Source: Loripinus fragilis
Lineage: Eukaryota; Mollusca; Bivalvia; Lucinida; Lucinidae
Direction of reading: 5' to 3'
Assembly: GCA_964019695.1 (NCBI GenBank)
Contig: OZ026525.1
Location: forward strand, 68,121,753 to 68,185,752
DNA: 64,000 nt
A model generated the notes under the pieces. It saw only the letters and a list, made by a program, of their open reading frames with translations, was not told the DNA's origin and did not search any database. This document shows positions 47,901-51,972 of this stretch, piece by piece. Every line of letters starts with the position of its first letter. The first letter of the stretch is position 1. The translations under genes were made by a program, and so were the position numbers.

Positions 47901-49357
47901 ATGTTAAAATTGAATGCCGACTTTAAATAAAGTTTCTTGTATCTTGTAGAATATGATATCCACTAAGTTTATGCATAGTAACGTTTTAACCTGTTTGTGG
48001 CGAAAAGCATTTAGTATGTTCATTGCCAATATAATTGTATCGTTTTAAATATTTTCCTACCCTGTCTTCGTATCTTGTTTATTCAAAAATTGATAAATTG
48101 GATTAAGGCCTAATTAAAGGACCCTTGTTAGCACTAAGACCTAAAAACCCAGTCAATGTACATGATTAGTAAAGGCGCACATACCTGCATGTGAATAGCT
48201 GACACTGCATATATATTTTATATTCAAACTTATTATGACTCTCGTATTCCAAGTGTTTTATACTAAAATATGTTTATTTGTAATTTTGAAATAAACTTTT
48301 TTGATTTTTATTCTATAATGACCACTTTCTGTTATGTCCACTAAATTAAAAAACATATGTATCAAATGATTAACAACATATACTTTTTGTATCAATGTTT
48401 CCCTATTATTCTTTGGTCTTTCCGGTATTTTTGCGGTCTTTCTGATAAATTTAGGTAACGCTGATTTCTATTTAGAATATAGAGAGGTTGCAGATGGCAT
48501 CACACACATTGAGTTATCTTTCTTGCTGTCTTCATCTTCAAATAAATGGTCAGGAGTCTTCAGACTGTAATGTTGACCAATTCAGAGAGGAAACAACCAT
48601 CTGCTTTCTGAGCTAAAACATCCGTATATAAAATTAAAATATTTACATGGCACTGTTCAAATTATGCCTTGAAGACGAAGGTTGATTGGTTGGTTTTTGT
48701 TGCTTTACGTCCCAAGTCAACAGCTATGGTCATTGCGGGTTGGTCAGTTCACCTAACCACACTTTTTCCTGGGCAGGCTTGAACAAGCGGTTAACCAGTA
48801 ATTTGTGCACATACTTTCGCTTGTAACTGACAACAACCCTTCTTGAATGAATCAGCGGAAGGGAGGAGAATGACCATAGAAATTATTTCATGATCAATCT
48901 CCACGAAAGTATGGGACCAGGCCGGGATCGAACTCGCGACCCCTGGATCTGCAGTCAGCTTGAAGACGAAGGAGCCACCACTGAGTAGAAAGGCAGTAGA
49001 AAGGCAGCTTTGAACCCTTTTGTATCATCAATGCCTGTGATGCGGGTCGCGAGTTGGTTCCAATCCCTGATGGTTCTAGGGTAGAATGACTGGTGGTACA
49101 CTGTAGACAGGACTCTTTCTCATATACCATGGTTTCTGGAGCGGAAACAATGTACAATTGACACAAGTCATATATGCTAAAGCATTCTTTTTTTTTGCTG
49201 AACTAAAGGTATCCTACATTAACCCTTTGACGTATCAGCAACTTACATCAATATTTGCAAACTCAAGCTCTGCATCCATTGTTGTGACCCTTGCTGAAAA
49301 ACTTTTGCCAGATCCTCCAGCGGCCTGGCTGGCTTTTTTCATGTTAACAATCGGCAT
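9182..49357 (-). CDS. NF2: Merlin (neurofibromin 2) orthologue, 14 coding exons, complete
   Basis: Merlin is a FERM-domain scaffold at the membrane-cortex interface and an upstream activator of Hippo signalling (family knowledge). Seen here: 14 exons with GT/AG borders and compatible phases join into 603 codons; human merlin has 595. Exons 1-8 encode the FERM domain (about residues 18-307), followed by the MRRRK linker that opens the coiled coil (about 308-480) and a C-terminal domain. Merlin rather than ezrin/radixin/moesin is indicated by TMDAELEF near the start, the blue-box motif YQMTPEM at 177-183, [18 protein letters not shown] in the tail, and the end SRVAFFEDL in place of an ERM actin-binding end. 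The ATG at 49357 is the first in frame after a TAA at 49402-49400, assuming no 5' UTR intron there. Met6 is a possible alternative start. Exons are listed separately. Confidence 0.97.
9297..9475. mobile_element. Foldback element, GAACCGTCTC family
   Basis: Core CTCAAAAGAACCGTCTCAAT and CAGACCGTTCTTTTGAGCAC, in the distal part of intron 13 close to exon 14. Confidence 0.8.
9556..9801. mobile_element. CATGGGTGAAAGTT MITE
   Basis: Inverted ends CATGGGTGAAAGTTC and GAAAACTTTCATCCATG; central foldback around GAGGCTGACTTTGTATGG. Lies in intron 13. Confidence 0.8.
9985..10215. mobile_element. Foldback MITE (ATGCTCAACTCAACTGAGCA)
   Basis: Palindromic ends around ATGCTCAACTCAACTGAGCA and GCTCAGCTGAGTTGAGCAT. 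Related copies at about 2440-2655 and, partly, at 1-125. Confidence 0.78.
10331..11765 (+). mobile_element. Pearl-like element with tandem cores and GGAC microsatellite
   Basis: Ends TACCCCCCGCA and TGCGGGGGGTA are inverted repeats. Inside are five copies of a roughly 190-bp unit (starting near 10446, 10637, 10828, 11018, 11209), then two copies of a roughly 163-bp unit (11326 and 11489), then a GGAC/GCAC tetranucleotide tract (about 11660-11718). This order of tandem core followed by an ACGG-type tract is known from bivalve pearl elements. There is no coding frame. It ends 24 nt from the exon 13 donor. Confidence 0.8.
11660..11718 (+). repeat. (GGAC)n tetranucleotide tract
   Basis: GGAC with GCAC variants at regular steps; part of the pearl-like element. 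Confidence 0.95.
11790..11949 (-). CDS. NF2: NF2 exon 13 (residues 534-587)
   Basis: It encodes [20 protein letters not shown] then [20 protein letters not shown] and [13 protein letters not shown]. The first part is almost the human merlin sequence [20 protein letters not shown]. The acceptor is TATTCTAG and the donor GTATGC (11789-11784). A pearl-like element ends 24 nt into the following intron. Confidence 0.97.
12040..12214. mobile_element. Short foldback MITE (GGGGATAACTGTATTC)
   Basis: GGGGATAACTGTATTCAAAA is mirrored by TTTTGAATATGGATGTCCCC. It lies about 90 bp upstream of exon 13. A half copy is at 62007-62080. Confidence 0.75.
12614..12795. mobile_element. Foldback element, GAACCGTCTC family
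   Basis: Near-perfect core AGAACCGTCTCTATGAGACG with GTTCTTTTGAGCACCCAAAA, in intron 12. Confidence 0.82.
12958..13162 (-). mobile_element. tRNA-derived SINE, family 1
   Basis: Head at the high end (GGCATGCAGTGACTCAGTGG on the minus strand), body ending TTTACATCCCATC on plus, tail of CAAA repeats. Confidence 0.83.
13385..13610 (+). repeat. Dispersed [14 protein letters not shown] remnant
   Basis: One frame reads [20 protein letters not shown] followed by [15 protein letters not shown], then stops. A close relative lies at 62720-63110 ([15 protein letters not shown]), and a short inverted piece occurs in both bodies of the 52506-57942 element near 54655 and 57110. Source element not identified. 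Confidence 0.6.
13656..14125. mobile_element. CAGGGATTTTCCTACC-ended hAT-like MITE
   Basis: Left CAGGGATTTTCCTACC and right AAGGAAAATCTCTG, with GGCCAGGGGCCTGTT and TATTCGGCCCCAA subterminal words shared with 44322-45219. Flanks CAAGG/CAAAG are an imperfect duplication. Confidence 0.78.
14279..14430 (-). CDS. NF2: NF2 exon 12 (residues 484-533 plus split codon)
   Basis: It starts [20 protein letters not shown] and ends [13 protein letters not shown] plus two bases of Arg. The second half aligns with human DMKRLSMEIEKE. Ser527 is therefore the counterpart of human Ser518, the PAK/PKA site, but the basic residues before it are missing here. The acceptor is TTTTTCAG and the donor GTAACT (14278-14273). 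Confidence 0.92.
14711..14792 (+). repeat. (ATC)n microsatellite
   Basis: Uninterrupted CAT repeats for about 82 bp, 280 bp upstream of exon 12. Confidence 0.97.
14812..15016 (+). mobile_element. tRNA-derived SINE, family 1
   Basis: The head carries A-box-like TGGCTCAGTGGTTGAG and B-box-like GGATTCGAGCC; the body ends GATGGGACGTAAAGAATCAA with an A-rich tail. It directly follows an ATC microsatellite. Confidence 0.85.
15341..15545. mobile_element. GGGCCTAGACGCGAGAAAAC MITE
   Basis: Same family as 7171-7395, with CTTGAAGACAGGTTTTCTC at the right end. Confidence 0.76.
15543..16028 (-). mobile_element. tRNA-derived SINE, family 4, split by a SINE 1 insertion
   Basis: Reading the minus strand, the head GGTGGTTCTGTGGTCGAGTG then GTTAGTGCC resembles a tRNA A box, and GGGTTCGATCCCCGG is a B box. 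The two halves are separated by the SINE at 15755-15967. Confidence 0.75.
15755..15967 (-). mobile_element. tRNA-derived SINE, family 1, inserted in another SINE
   Basis: Reverse-oriented copy of 14812-15016, flanked by ATCGAACCCAGGTT (15741-15754) and ATCAAACCCAGGTT (15968-15981), a 14-bp duplication with one mismatch. The tail is CAAA repeats. Confidence 0.88.
16621..16729 (-). CDS. NF2: NF2 exon 11 (residues 447-483)
   Basis: It completes Arg447, then reads [20 protein letters not shown] and [16 protein letters not shown], ending at GTGAGT (16620-16615). It aligns with human [20 protein letters not shown] followed by AKQKLLEIATKP. The 109 nt are close to human exon 13 (106). An internal GAA/GTGAGA could serve as an alternative donor, removing the last nine residues without changing the frame. 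Two further near-identical copies lie upstream. Confidence 0.94.
16799..16880 (-). CDS. Duplicate copy A of NF2 exon 11 (candidate mutually exclusive exon)
   Basis: The 82-nt copy has an intact CTTTCAG acceptor with a good pyrimidine tract and encodes [20 protein letters not shown] plus AKDKLLE, identical to exon 11. It ends at a possible donor GTGAGA. Entry phase is 2 and exit phase 0, so it could replace exon 11 (nine residues shorter) but could not be spliced together with another copy without a frameshift. Whether it is used is unknown. Confidence 0.6.
16948..17029 (-). CDS. Duplicate copy B of NF2 exon 11 (candidate mutually exclusive exon)
   Basis: A second 82-nt copy, offset 149 bp from copy A, with the same acceptor and GTGAGA donor. 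It differs from exon 11 by one Arg to Gln change (MLQEEL for MLREEL) and one silent Lys codon change. The reading frame is open. Same splicing constraints as copy A. Confidence 0.6.
17051..17391. mobile_element. CAGGGTTC-ended MITE (hAT-like)
   Basis: The left end CAGGGTTCATACAGG is mirrored by CCTGTGTGAACCCTG at 17377-17391. It is the same family as 7523-7899. No clear target duplication remains, probably because its left end took part in the exon 11 tandem duplication. It ends 22 bp from an exon 11 acceptor copy. Confidence 0.75.
17749..17991. mobile_element. CATGGGTAAAAGTT MITE, TSD TGACTA
   Basis: Same family, flanked by TGACTA at 17743-17748 and 17992-17997. Central hairpin GACTTTCTGTGGAAAGTC. 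Confidence 0.85.
18517..18602 (-). CDS. NF2: NF2 exon 10 (residues 419-446 plus split codon)
   Basis: It starts [19 protein letters not shown] and ends LLTDSEQ plus two bases of Arg. The opening TEEE matches human TEEEKRLME and the end corresponds to EESERR. The rest is divergent, as expected in the coiled coil. The acceptor is CTATTATAG and the donor GTGAAC (18516-18511). The 86-nt length and phase fit exons 9 and 11. Confidence 0.9.
18865..19075. mobile_element. CAGTAAAACCTGTCTTAGG MITE, TA-flanked
   Basis: Same family, nested in a larger GTGGGCC-containing inverted repeat (about 18675-19265). The central GGAGCATTCTG motif is present twice. Confidence 0.82.
19810..20226. mobile_element. 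CAGGG-ended element, 417 bp, TSD TCCTACC
   Basis: Ends CAGGGGTGTGGAAATA and TATTTCCACAGCCCTG with TCCTACC on both sides (19803-19809 and 20227-20233). TCCTAC is the reverse complement of the GTAGGA donor of exon 9 and its copy, so the insertion went into the donor of the decayed exon 9 copy. The interior carries a fragment of the GATCAGCTGGCTTC palindromic family. Confidence 0.85.
20233..20364 (-). pseudogene. Decayed full-length duplicate of NF2 exon 9
   Basis: It is a 132-nt copy that is nearly identical to exon 9. Two changes break it: the acceptor TAG has become GTG, and the second codon CGG has become TGA. The remaining coding bases differ mainly at synonymous sites, for example AGA to CGA and TCG to TCA. 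Its donor GTAGGA is intact but lies inside the 7-bp duplication of a CAGGG-ended insertion. It is unlikely to be spliced in frame. Confidence 0.9.
20368..20525. mobile_element. Foldback element, GAACCGTCTC family, between exon 9 and its copy
   Basis: Perfect core AGAACCGTCTCATTGAGACG GTTCTTTTGAG. It fills most of the 171 bp between exon 9 and its decayed duplicate. Confidence 0.85.
20536..20667 (-). CDS. NF2: NF2 exon 9 (residues 375-418)
   Basis: Coiled-coil exon beginning [20 protein letters not shown] and ending [12 protein letters not shown], aligned with human SEETADLLAEKAQITEEE. With exon 10 it sums to 218 nt, the size of human exon 12. The acceptor is CTGTTGTAG and the donor GTAGGA (20535-20530). 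A full-length decayed copy lies 303 bp further along the transcript direction. Confidence 0.95.
22170..22335. mobile_element. Foldback element, GAACCGTCTC family
   Basis: Core AGAACCATCTCACTGAGATG then GTTCTTTTGAGTACCC, in intron 8. Confidence 0.8.
22437..22835. mobile_element. Foldback MITE (CACGCCTACC), about 400 bp
   Basis: CACGCCTACCAAAGGCTCGA at the left is mirrored by TCGAGCTTTTGGTAGGCGTG at the right, with arms over 100 bp including GAATGCTCAACATCTGG. Confidence 0.8.
22967..23386. mobile_element. CAGGGTTCCC-ended MITE, 420 bp, TSD CCACTA
   Basis: Ends CAGGGTTCCCATAGG and CTTGTGGGAACCCTG, flanked by CCACTA at 22961-22966 and 23387-23392. The interior repeats CCATGATTTTTCC and holds a strong palindrome at 23172-23262 (TAGCCAGAAAACTAGCTG mirrored). 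The right duplication overlaps the donor of the exon 8 copy. Confidence 0.85.
23395..23447 (-). pseudogene. Partial tandem copy of the 3' end of NF2 exon 8
   Basis: The copy reproduces [15 protein letters not shown] with two differences (LH for AQ) and ends in a potential donor, GTTAGT. It has no acceptor, so it could only be reached by reading through the exon 8 donor, which adds 74 nt and shifts the frame. The donor of the copy overlaps the CCACTA target-site duplication of an adjacent MITE. Confidence 0.85.
23469..23705 (-). CDS. NF2: NF2 exon 8 (residues 296-374)
   Basis: It encodes the last FERM helix, [12 protein letters not shown], the linker [20 protein letters not shown], and the first coiled-coil stretch ending ARIAQESL. 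Its 237 nt equal human exons 10 plus 11 (114 + 123). The acceptor is GATTTCAG and the donor GTAAGT (23468-23463). The last 53 nt and a donor are duplicated 21 nt further on. Confidence 0.97.
24590..24664 (-). CDS. NF2: NF2 exon 7 (residues 271-295)
   Basis: A 25-codon exon, [20 protein letters not shown] then RINKL, corresponding to human FTIKPLDKKIDVF...RVNKL in FERM F3. At 75 nt it equals human exon 9 and is phase 0 on both sides. The acceptor is CTTTCAG and the donor GTATGT (24589-24584). A 5-kb inverted-repeat element begins about 160 bp upstream in intron 6. Confidence 0.94.
24827..29806 (+). mobile_element. About 5-kb inverted-repeat element with a decayed coding remnant
   Basis: The left end (after a C run at 24829-24839, then TAGGGAATTTTGCAGACATA) is mirrored at 29700-29806 over more than 120 bp, including CTCCGGGGCGTTAGTCT. 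Shorter copies of the same end lie inside at about 25556-25680 and 25918-26040 (left) and 28590-28705 (right, inverted), each followed by a GTTACATATGTTAC-like word. This makes a nested subterminal repeat system. Transposon superfamily not recognised. Confidence 0.75.
27690..28330 (+). pseudogene. Frame-broken coding remnant inside the 5-kb element
   Basis: From 27693 a frame reads [20 protein letters not shown] and onward to a stop at 27867; after frame changes, 27949-28185 is open; then at about 28213 a third frame reads [17 protein letters not shown] early and S-x-DTD-x-L later resemble a family of uncharacterised long proteins common in marine invertebrate genomes with a PIN-like nuclease look. 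That link is from memory of pattern only and is weak. Confidence 0.35.
30491..30625 (-). CDS. NF2: NF2 exon 6 (residues 226-270)
   Basis: It encodes part of FERM lobe F3: [20 protein letters not shown] followed by [18 protein letters not shown]. At 135 nt it equals human exon 8. The acceptor is TATTTCAG. The donor is GTTGGT (30490-30485), which lacks A at +3 and +4 and is the weakest donor in the gene, although AAG before it is consensus. Confidence 0.95.
31270..31790 (-). repeat. 79-bp tandem array copied from the exon 5 / intron 5 junction
   Basis: Each unit contains about 40 nt of exon 5 coding sequence ([11 protein letters not shown]), a splice donor and about 40 nt of intron. Donor-like ACTTAC (plus strand) occurs at 31428, 31507, 31586, 31665 and, for the real exon, 31744, a constant 79-bp step. 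Two further degenerate units lie at about 31270-31350. Exact donors are kept in four decoy units. Confidence 0.93.
31750..31825 (-). CDS. NF2: NF2 exon 5 (residues 200-225)
   Basis: It completes the split Arg codon and then reads [20 protein letters not shown], ending YFQIK. At 76 nt it has exactly the size of human exon 7 and the same phase. The acceptor is TTTCAG and the donor GTAAGT (31749-31744). Its 3' half and donor are repeated on a 79-bp period downstream in the intron (listed separately). Confidence 0.96.
31920..33000. other. Intron 4 sequence, nothing recognised
   Basis: No exon, repeat family or frame recognised between exon 5 and the MITE/SINE block starting near 33000. Confidence 0.6.
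33588..33920 (-). mobile_element. tRNA-derived SINE, family 2, near full length
   Basis: Body CAACAGCTATGGTCATGGCG through GGAGAATGACCATAGAAATT, then GATTGTACTCGCGACCCCTG (B-box region). Located in intron 4. Confidence 0.82.
34060..34935. other. Intron 4 sequence, nothing recognised
   Basis: Only a short minus-strand open stretch without family resemblance. No repeat arms noted. Confidence 0.5.
34951..35965. mobile_element. Tigger/pogo-like non-autonomous element, about 1 kb
   Basis: Left end CAGTCGAACTTTGGTCACTC and right end GAGCCATCGAAGTTCGACTG are inverted repeats with TA outside on both sides. CTCGAAC words recur near both ends. CAG-start ends with TA duplications are typical of the pogo/Tigger group. 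Only short frames are present, so no transposase is encoded. Confidence 0.8.
36268..36692. mobile_element. Foldback MITE (GGCCAGAATTTTTTTATAAG)
   Basis: Outer arms GGCCAGAATTTTTTTATAAG and AAAAAAAATTCTGGTC; at the centre a near-perfect hairpin, AAAGCTCTGAAAATGACCAG and its complement (36577-36624). Confidence 0.78.
36810..37046. mobile_element. 237-bp MITE (GAGCCACGACATG ends), TSD AACT
   Basis: Ends GAGCCACGACATGAGATTTC and GAAATCTCATGTCGTGGCTC are an inverted repeat, flanked by AACT at 36806-36809 and 37047-37050. It lies 34 bp downstream of exon 4 in transcript terms. The interior holds CTGATCAGACTGCGCATATG-type palindromes. Its length is identical to two other copies. Confidence 0.9.
37081..37232 (-). 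CDS. NF2: NF2 exon 4 (residues 150-199 plus split codon)
   Basis: The peptide starts [10 protein letters not shown] and carries [18 protein letters not shown], which includes the merlin blue-box motif YQMTPEM known from Drosophila Merlin. It ends WYADHRGMS plus two bases of an Arg codon. Its 152 nt equal human exons 5 plus 6 (69 + 83). The acceptor is CTTTAG and the donor GTGAAT (37080-37075). Two 237-bp MITE copies in the same orientation sit 29 bp upstream and 34 bp downstream. Confidence 0.96.
37262..37498. mobile_element. 237-bp MITE, TSD ATAT, upstream of exon 4
   Basis: Same family, length and orientation as 36810-37046, flanked by ATAT at 37258-37261 and 37499-37502. It lies 29 bp from the exon 4 acceptor, in the position where a branch point is expected. 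Confidence 0.9.
37607..37905 (-). mobile_element. tRNA-derived SINE, family 2, near full length
   Basis: Same structure as 33588-33920 with GGGTTCAAACACGTGACCCC near the head. Located in intron 3. Confidence 0.82.
37905..38040. mobile_element. Foldback element, GAACCGTCTC family
   Basis: Core CTCAAAAGAATTGTCCAATT then GCAGTTCTTTTGGGTACCC, directly after a SINE in intron 3. Confidence 0.75.
38097..38302. mobile_element. CAGTAAAACCTGTCTTAAG MITE
   Basis: Same family, in intron 3. The left flank is TA; the right flank has changed to GGT. Core GGAGCATTCTGCAATACTTT is well conserved. Partial remnants also occur at about 345-378 and 58875-58990. Confidence 0.82.
39616..39822 (-). CDS. NF2: NF2 exon 3 (residues 81-149)
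   Basis: It begins [14 protein letters not shown], includes [20 protein letters not shown], and ends [15 protein letters not shown]. This covers the end of FERM F1 and the start of F2. Its 207 nt equal human exons 3 plus 4 (123 + 84). The acceptor TTTTGTAG is 11 nt from the end of a 237-bp MITE, so the branch point must lie inside repeat sequence. The donor is GTATGT (39615-39610). Confidence 0.97.
39834..40070. mobile_element. 237-bp MITE, TSD ATAT, next to exon 3 acceptor
   Basis: Same family and length, flanked by ATAT at 39830-39833 and 40071-40074. It begins 11 bp from exon 3, so the exon 3 pyrimidine tract and branch point must be provided by the MITE terminus. Confidence 0.9.
40078..40320. 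mobile_element. CATGGGTGAAAGTT MITE, TSD TATATA
   Basis: Same family, flanked by TATATA, placed end to end with the 237-bp MITE next to exon 3. A further partial copy is at about 30725-30955. Confidence 0.85.
40528..40745. mobile_element. GGGCCTCAGTGCGACACAAC MITE
   Basis: Same family in opposite internal order, ending AAAGACAGGTTTTCTC then AGTTGAGGCCCA. It lies just outside the 40753 hAT-like element. Confidence 0.76.
41070..43711. mobile_element. Nested TA-flanked inverted-repeat element, about 2.6 kb
   Basis: Left end CGGTAAATGTTCTAAAATTA and right end AATTTTAGAACATTTACCG are inverted repeats with TA on both outer sides (41068-41069, 43712-43713). Subterminal inverted similarity continues for over 100 bp around AATTATTTTCCG. 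The interior has a CT microsatellite, no transposase-like frame, and a GC-rich CCCCCC/GGGGGG foldback near 42480. A Tc1/mariner/pogo-type origin is inferred from the TA. Confidence 0.7.
41941..41995 (+). repeat. (CT)n microsatellite
   Basis: Uninterrupted CT dinucleotides, inside the nested element of intron 2. Confidence 0.97.
43784..43912 (-). CDS. NF2: NF2 exon 2 (residues 38-80)
   Basis: The acceptor is TTTTCAG before CATAAAGCC and the donor is GTATGG at 43783-43778. The peptide contains [20 protein letters not shown] and ends IAWLKSDKK, matching human [20 protein letters not shown] and AWLKMDKK in FERM lobe F1. Phase is 0 at both ends and length is 43 codons. A CAGGG-ended transposon begins only 10 nt into the following intron, so the donor context is partly a target-site duplication. 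Confidence 0.95.
44322..45219. mobile_element. CAGGGATA-ended hAT-like element, TSD GAAGA, with nested insertion
   Basis: Ends CAGGGATATTCTTACC and GGTGTAGGAAAATCCCTG, flanked by GAAGA on both sides. A paralogue lies at 13656-14125. A 497-bp element is inserted at 44655. Confidence 0.83.
44655..45151. mobile_element. CAGGGTGGGTAGTCACG-ended element, 497 bp, TSD TTTTT
   Basis: Perfect ends CAGGGTGGGTAGTCACGTGG and CCACGTGACTACCCACCCTG. The paralogue at about 14055 reads GGAAGTTTTTGCTCATTTTA without the insert, which gives the empty site and the 5-bp duplication. Long internal arms (GTACACTGTA, AAGTAAGAAGCTT) make it strongly foldback. Confidence 0.9.
45222..46190. other. Intron 1 sequence, nothing firm
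   Basis: Contains a short direct repeat (GAGTTTTTACTATGAAGT and GAGTTTTTACAATGAAGT, near 45530 and 45583) and GGGAAAATA-rich words. No coding signal. Confidence 0.5.
46195..46540 (+). mobile_element. tRNA-derived SINE, family 3
   Basis: The head GCGTGGTAGCTCAGTGGTTA then CCTAGGTTCAGTCCC gives good A and B boxes. The body contains GTTAAAGAACCCTATGG and CTGCCGATAATACTCG, a central-domain-like stretch. It sits just before the LINE fragment in intron 1. Confidence 0.8.
46606..47949 (+). mobile_element. LINE (non-LTR retrotransposon) 3' end, 5' truncated
   Basis: An open frame to 47025 reads [20 protein letters not shown], then [20 protein letters not shown], and ends with [28 protein letters not shown] and a CKCSMCKF tail. 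This is the typical C-terminus after the reverse transcriptase domain in one common animal LINE group. The 3' UTR ends AATAAAGTTTCTTGTATCTTG (47924 on), a usual short-repeat LINE terminus. The RT core and endonuclease are absent, so the copy is dead. Confidence 0.85.
47194..47446. mobile_element. Foldback element with tandemly doubled core, inside a LINE 3' UTR
   Basis: Two successive GTGTTTTGGGTGCTC...GAGACGGTTCTTTTGAG cores (47228-47300 and 47320-47390) share one pair of outer arms. The element lies between the LINE reading frame and its AATAAA end. Confidence 0.75.
48684..48962 (-). mobile_element. tRNA-derived SINE, family 2
   Basis: Body CAACAGCTATGGTCATTGCG through GGGATCGAACTCGCGACCCC. 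It abuts the LINE fragment next to exon 1; TTGAAGACGAAGG occurs on both sides (48669 and 48959), a 13-bp target duplication. Confidence 0.85.
48965..49140 (-). mobile_element. LINE RT C-terminal fragment beside NF2 exon 1
   Basis: Minus-strand frame reads [20 protein letters not shown] then [11 protein letters not shown] is the hallmark C-terminal motif of many LINE reverse transcriptases. A stop interrupts the frame upstream. It lies 107 bp downstream of the exon 1 donor and abuts a SINE. Confidence 0.75.
49247..49357 (-). CDS. NF2: NF2 exon 1 (residues 1-37), start codon
   Basis: The exon encodes the start of FERM lobe F1, including [14 protein letters not shown], which aligns with human FTVRIVTMDAEMEF. 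It ends at GAT followed by the strong donor GTAAGT (49246-49241), phase 0, as in human exon 1. The first ATG reads MPIVNMKK; an in-frame TAA lies 15 codons upstream, so no longer N-terminus is available on contiguous genomic sequence. The 5' UTR and promoter could not be delimited. Confidence 0.93.
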
Positions 49358-49754
49358 CTTCTCTTCTTTGTTATAAAAACTTACGCGTAGATTGCATTGT
49401 TAACACGAAAATTGTTTTATTTAATACATTTTTCGACAAAATAAAAAATGAAAAAAACTTTGATCATGGTCATAATACGCTTGCAAAATCTTTGTCATCT
49501 AGATGTTTGTTATAGGACGGTGCTTGATTAAAAGCCATCCAGTGAAATTTATCCGGTAGTAAAATCTTTTGAAGGGATCCTCTCCTCCTCCTTCTCCACT
49601 AATTTTTGGGGTATGAAGATTTTGTGGATATTTTTTTGGGGTCATCACAAAATTGTGCTAGTTGGAGGTCATTTCTATGCATTTTAGGGTCTTCTTTTAT
49701 AGAACTACCTTAACCAGCCATTACCAGTGTCATTCTTGTAAATAGTTTTATTTA

Positions 49755-51941
49755 TAGAGCTGCAAAGTATGCCTATAATGCCCCCACGATCCCCGTATTC
49801 ACGTATATAGAAAGTAGCCCCCCCCCCCATCGGAAAATACCGATAATTGACGGAGCATAAATGCTGATTTCAAATTTAATTGCGGTTGTAAACGAAATTA
49901 CAACCTTATTGATTGTTGTAGTAGGATAACGGACAGTAAATTAAAAAATTTAAACTATTTTCTTTACTTTGAATCATTAATGCCATCAACGCTTATGATT
50001 TGTGGGAGGAGGAGAGGGGGTGCTGATCGCAAGAGCCAGATAACGTGTTACTTCAAAAAAGTTATGACATGGGTGTGCGGGCAGAGCCTTGAAGACCTCC
50101 TATTCATATAAAAGCCAAGCCCGAAAACCATACCTTTTCGTACTATTTGACTAAAACGTACCCTATTGGTATAATTTGCCGAGAGGCAACAAATCAAAAT
50201 ACGGCTTAGATTTATGGCACCTGTTGTTGTTGTTGTTGGTGGTGGTGGTGTTAGATTCTTCCCCTATCTGGAGAACTTCACATAAGTGAAACAACCCTTA
50301 ATTGGGTAAGTAGCATCCCAGGGGGGGGGGGGGGGGGGGGGGACACTCTATCTAGTGTTTTCTTCATACATAGGCTTGGACCCGACACCTACTGTTTACC
50401 AAAAAATAAAAAATAAAAAAAAAATAAAAACAGGAATACTCCAAAAAATATTTGAAAATTTAGAAACCCCAAAAAAGTATCCCCATTCTGTACATTGACC
50501 TCAAGAAAAGACCATAAAATGCACAGAAATGACCCCTACAACCAGTCCAGTTTTGTGATGATTCCAAAAAATATTCACAAAATCTTAATACCCCCCCCCC
50601 CCCAAAAAAAAAAATATTCATTTTACTGAAAACGCCCAATAATATTGAAATTAAAGAACTTAAACAAAAAATGGTCCGAGCCCACGTGTATGTGAAAATA
50701 TCAGAGTACCCCCCGCCCCCATCACCACAACCCCCAGGGTGTAGCATTGACAAACCTTCGATATGCTGAGCGGAAAAAAGCTCGAAAATTGGCTCGGGGA
50801 AAATAGGATTCTAAGAAGAATTGACTAAGGCCTTAATTGTAAATTTAGTGGGCTATTGAAATAATTGGAAAATTGAAAAGAAGGGTTATTCATATAATTT
50901 GATGTTGAAAACCACACGTTATCATATAATGTTGTCAGTTACAAGCGAAAGTATGTACACGAAGTACTGGTTAACCAGTTGTTCAAGTTTGCCCAGGAAA
51001 AGTATGGTTAGGTGAAATGACTGTCCCACCATGACCATAGCTGTTGACTTGGGACTTAAAGCAACAAAACCGAGCAAACAAAATATAATGGCAGAGTTGA
51101 AAAGTATGCCTTTAATGCCCCCAGATCCCTGTATCCACGTAAATAGAAAGTATTCCCCCCCCCCCCCCCACACACACACCAGAACACCCAAAGCACATCA
51201 GAAAAATACCGATGATTGACGGAGCATAAATGCTGATTTCAAAATTAATTGCGGTTGCATACGAAATTACAACCTTATTGAGGGAAAATAATTATTGTAG
51301 TTAGATAACAGACAGTTAATTAAAAAATATTCTCTTTACCTTGATATTTAATGCGATTTACGCTCATGATTTTTGGGAGGAGGAGGTGTTGCAGATTGCA
51401 AGAGCCAGATAACGTGTTACTTCAATAAAGTTATGACGGGGGTGTGCAGGCAGAACTTTGAAGCCCCCTTCCCTATTCATTAAAAGGCCAAGCCCGAAAA
51501 CCATACCTATTAATATACATGTAATTCGACTAAAAACATACCCTATTGGTATGATTTGCCAAGAGGCAACAAATCAAAATACGATAAGATTTTTGGCACC
51601 TGTTGTTGTTGTTGGTAGATTCCTCCACTGTCTAGAGAACTTCACATAAGTGAATAAACCATTAATTGGGTAAGTAGCATCCGGGGGGGGGGGGGGTGGG
51701 GGGGGGGTTACTCTAATTTTGTCTTCATACATAGGCTTGGACCCGACACCTACTGTTTACCAAAAAATAAAGTAAATCAGGAATACCCCAAAAAATATTT
51801 GAAATTTTAGCAACCCAAAAAACTATCCCCATTCTGTACATTGACCTCAAGAAAAGACCCTAAAATGTACAGAAATGACCCCTTAAACCAGTCTAATTTT
51901 GTGACAATCCCAAAAAAATGTTAACTAAATCTTCATACCCC

Positions 51942-51972
<31 letters not shown>

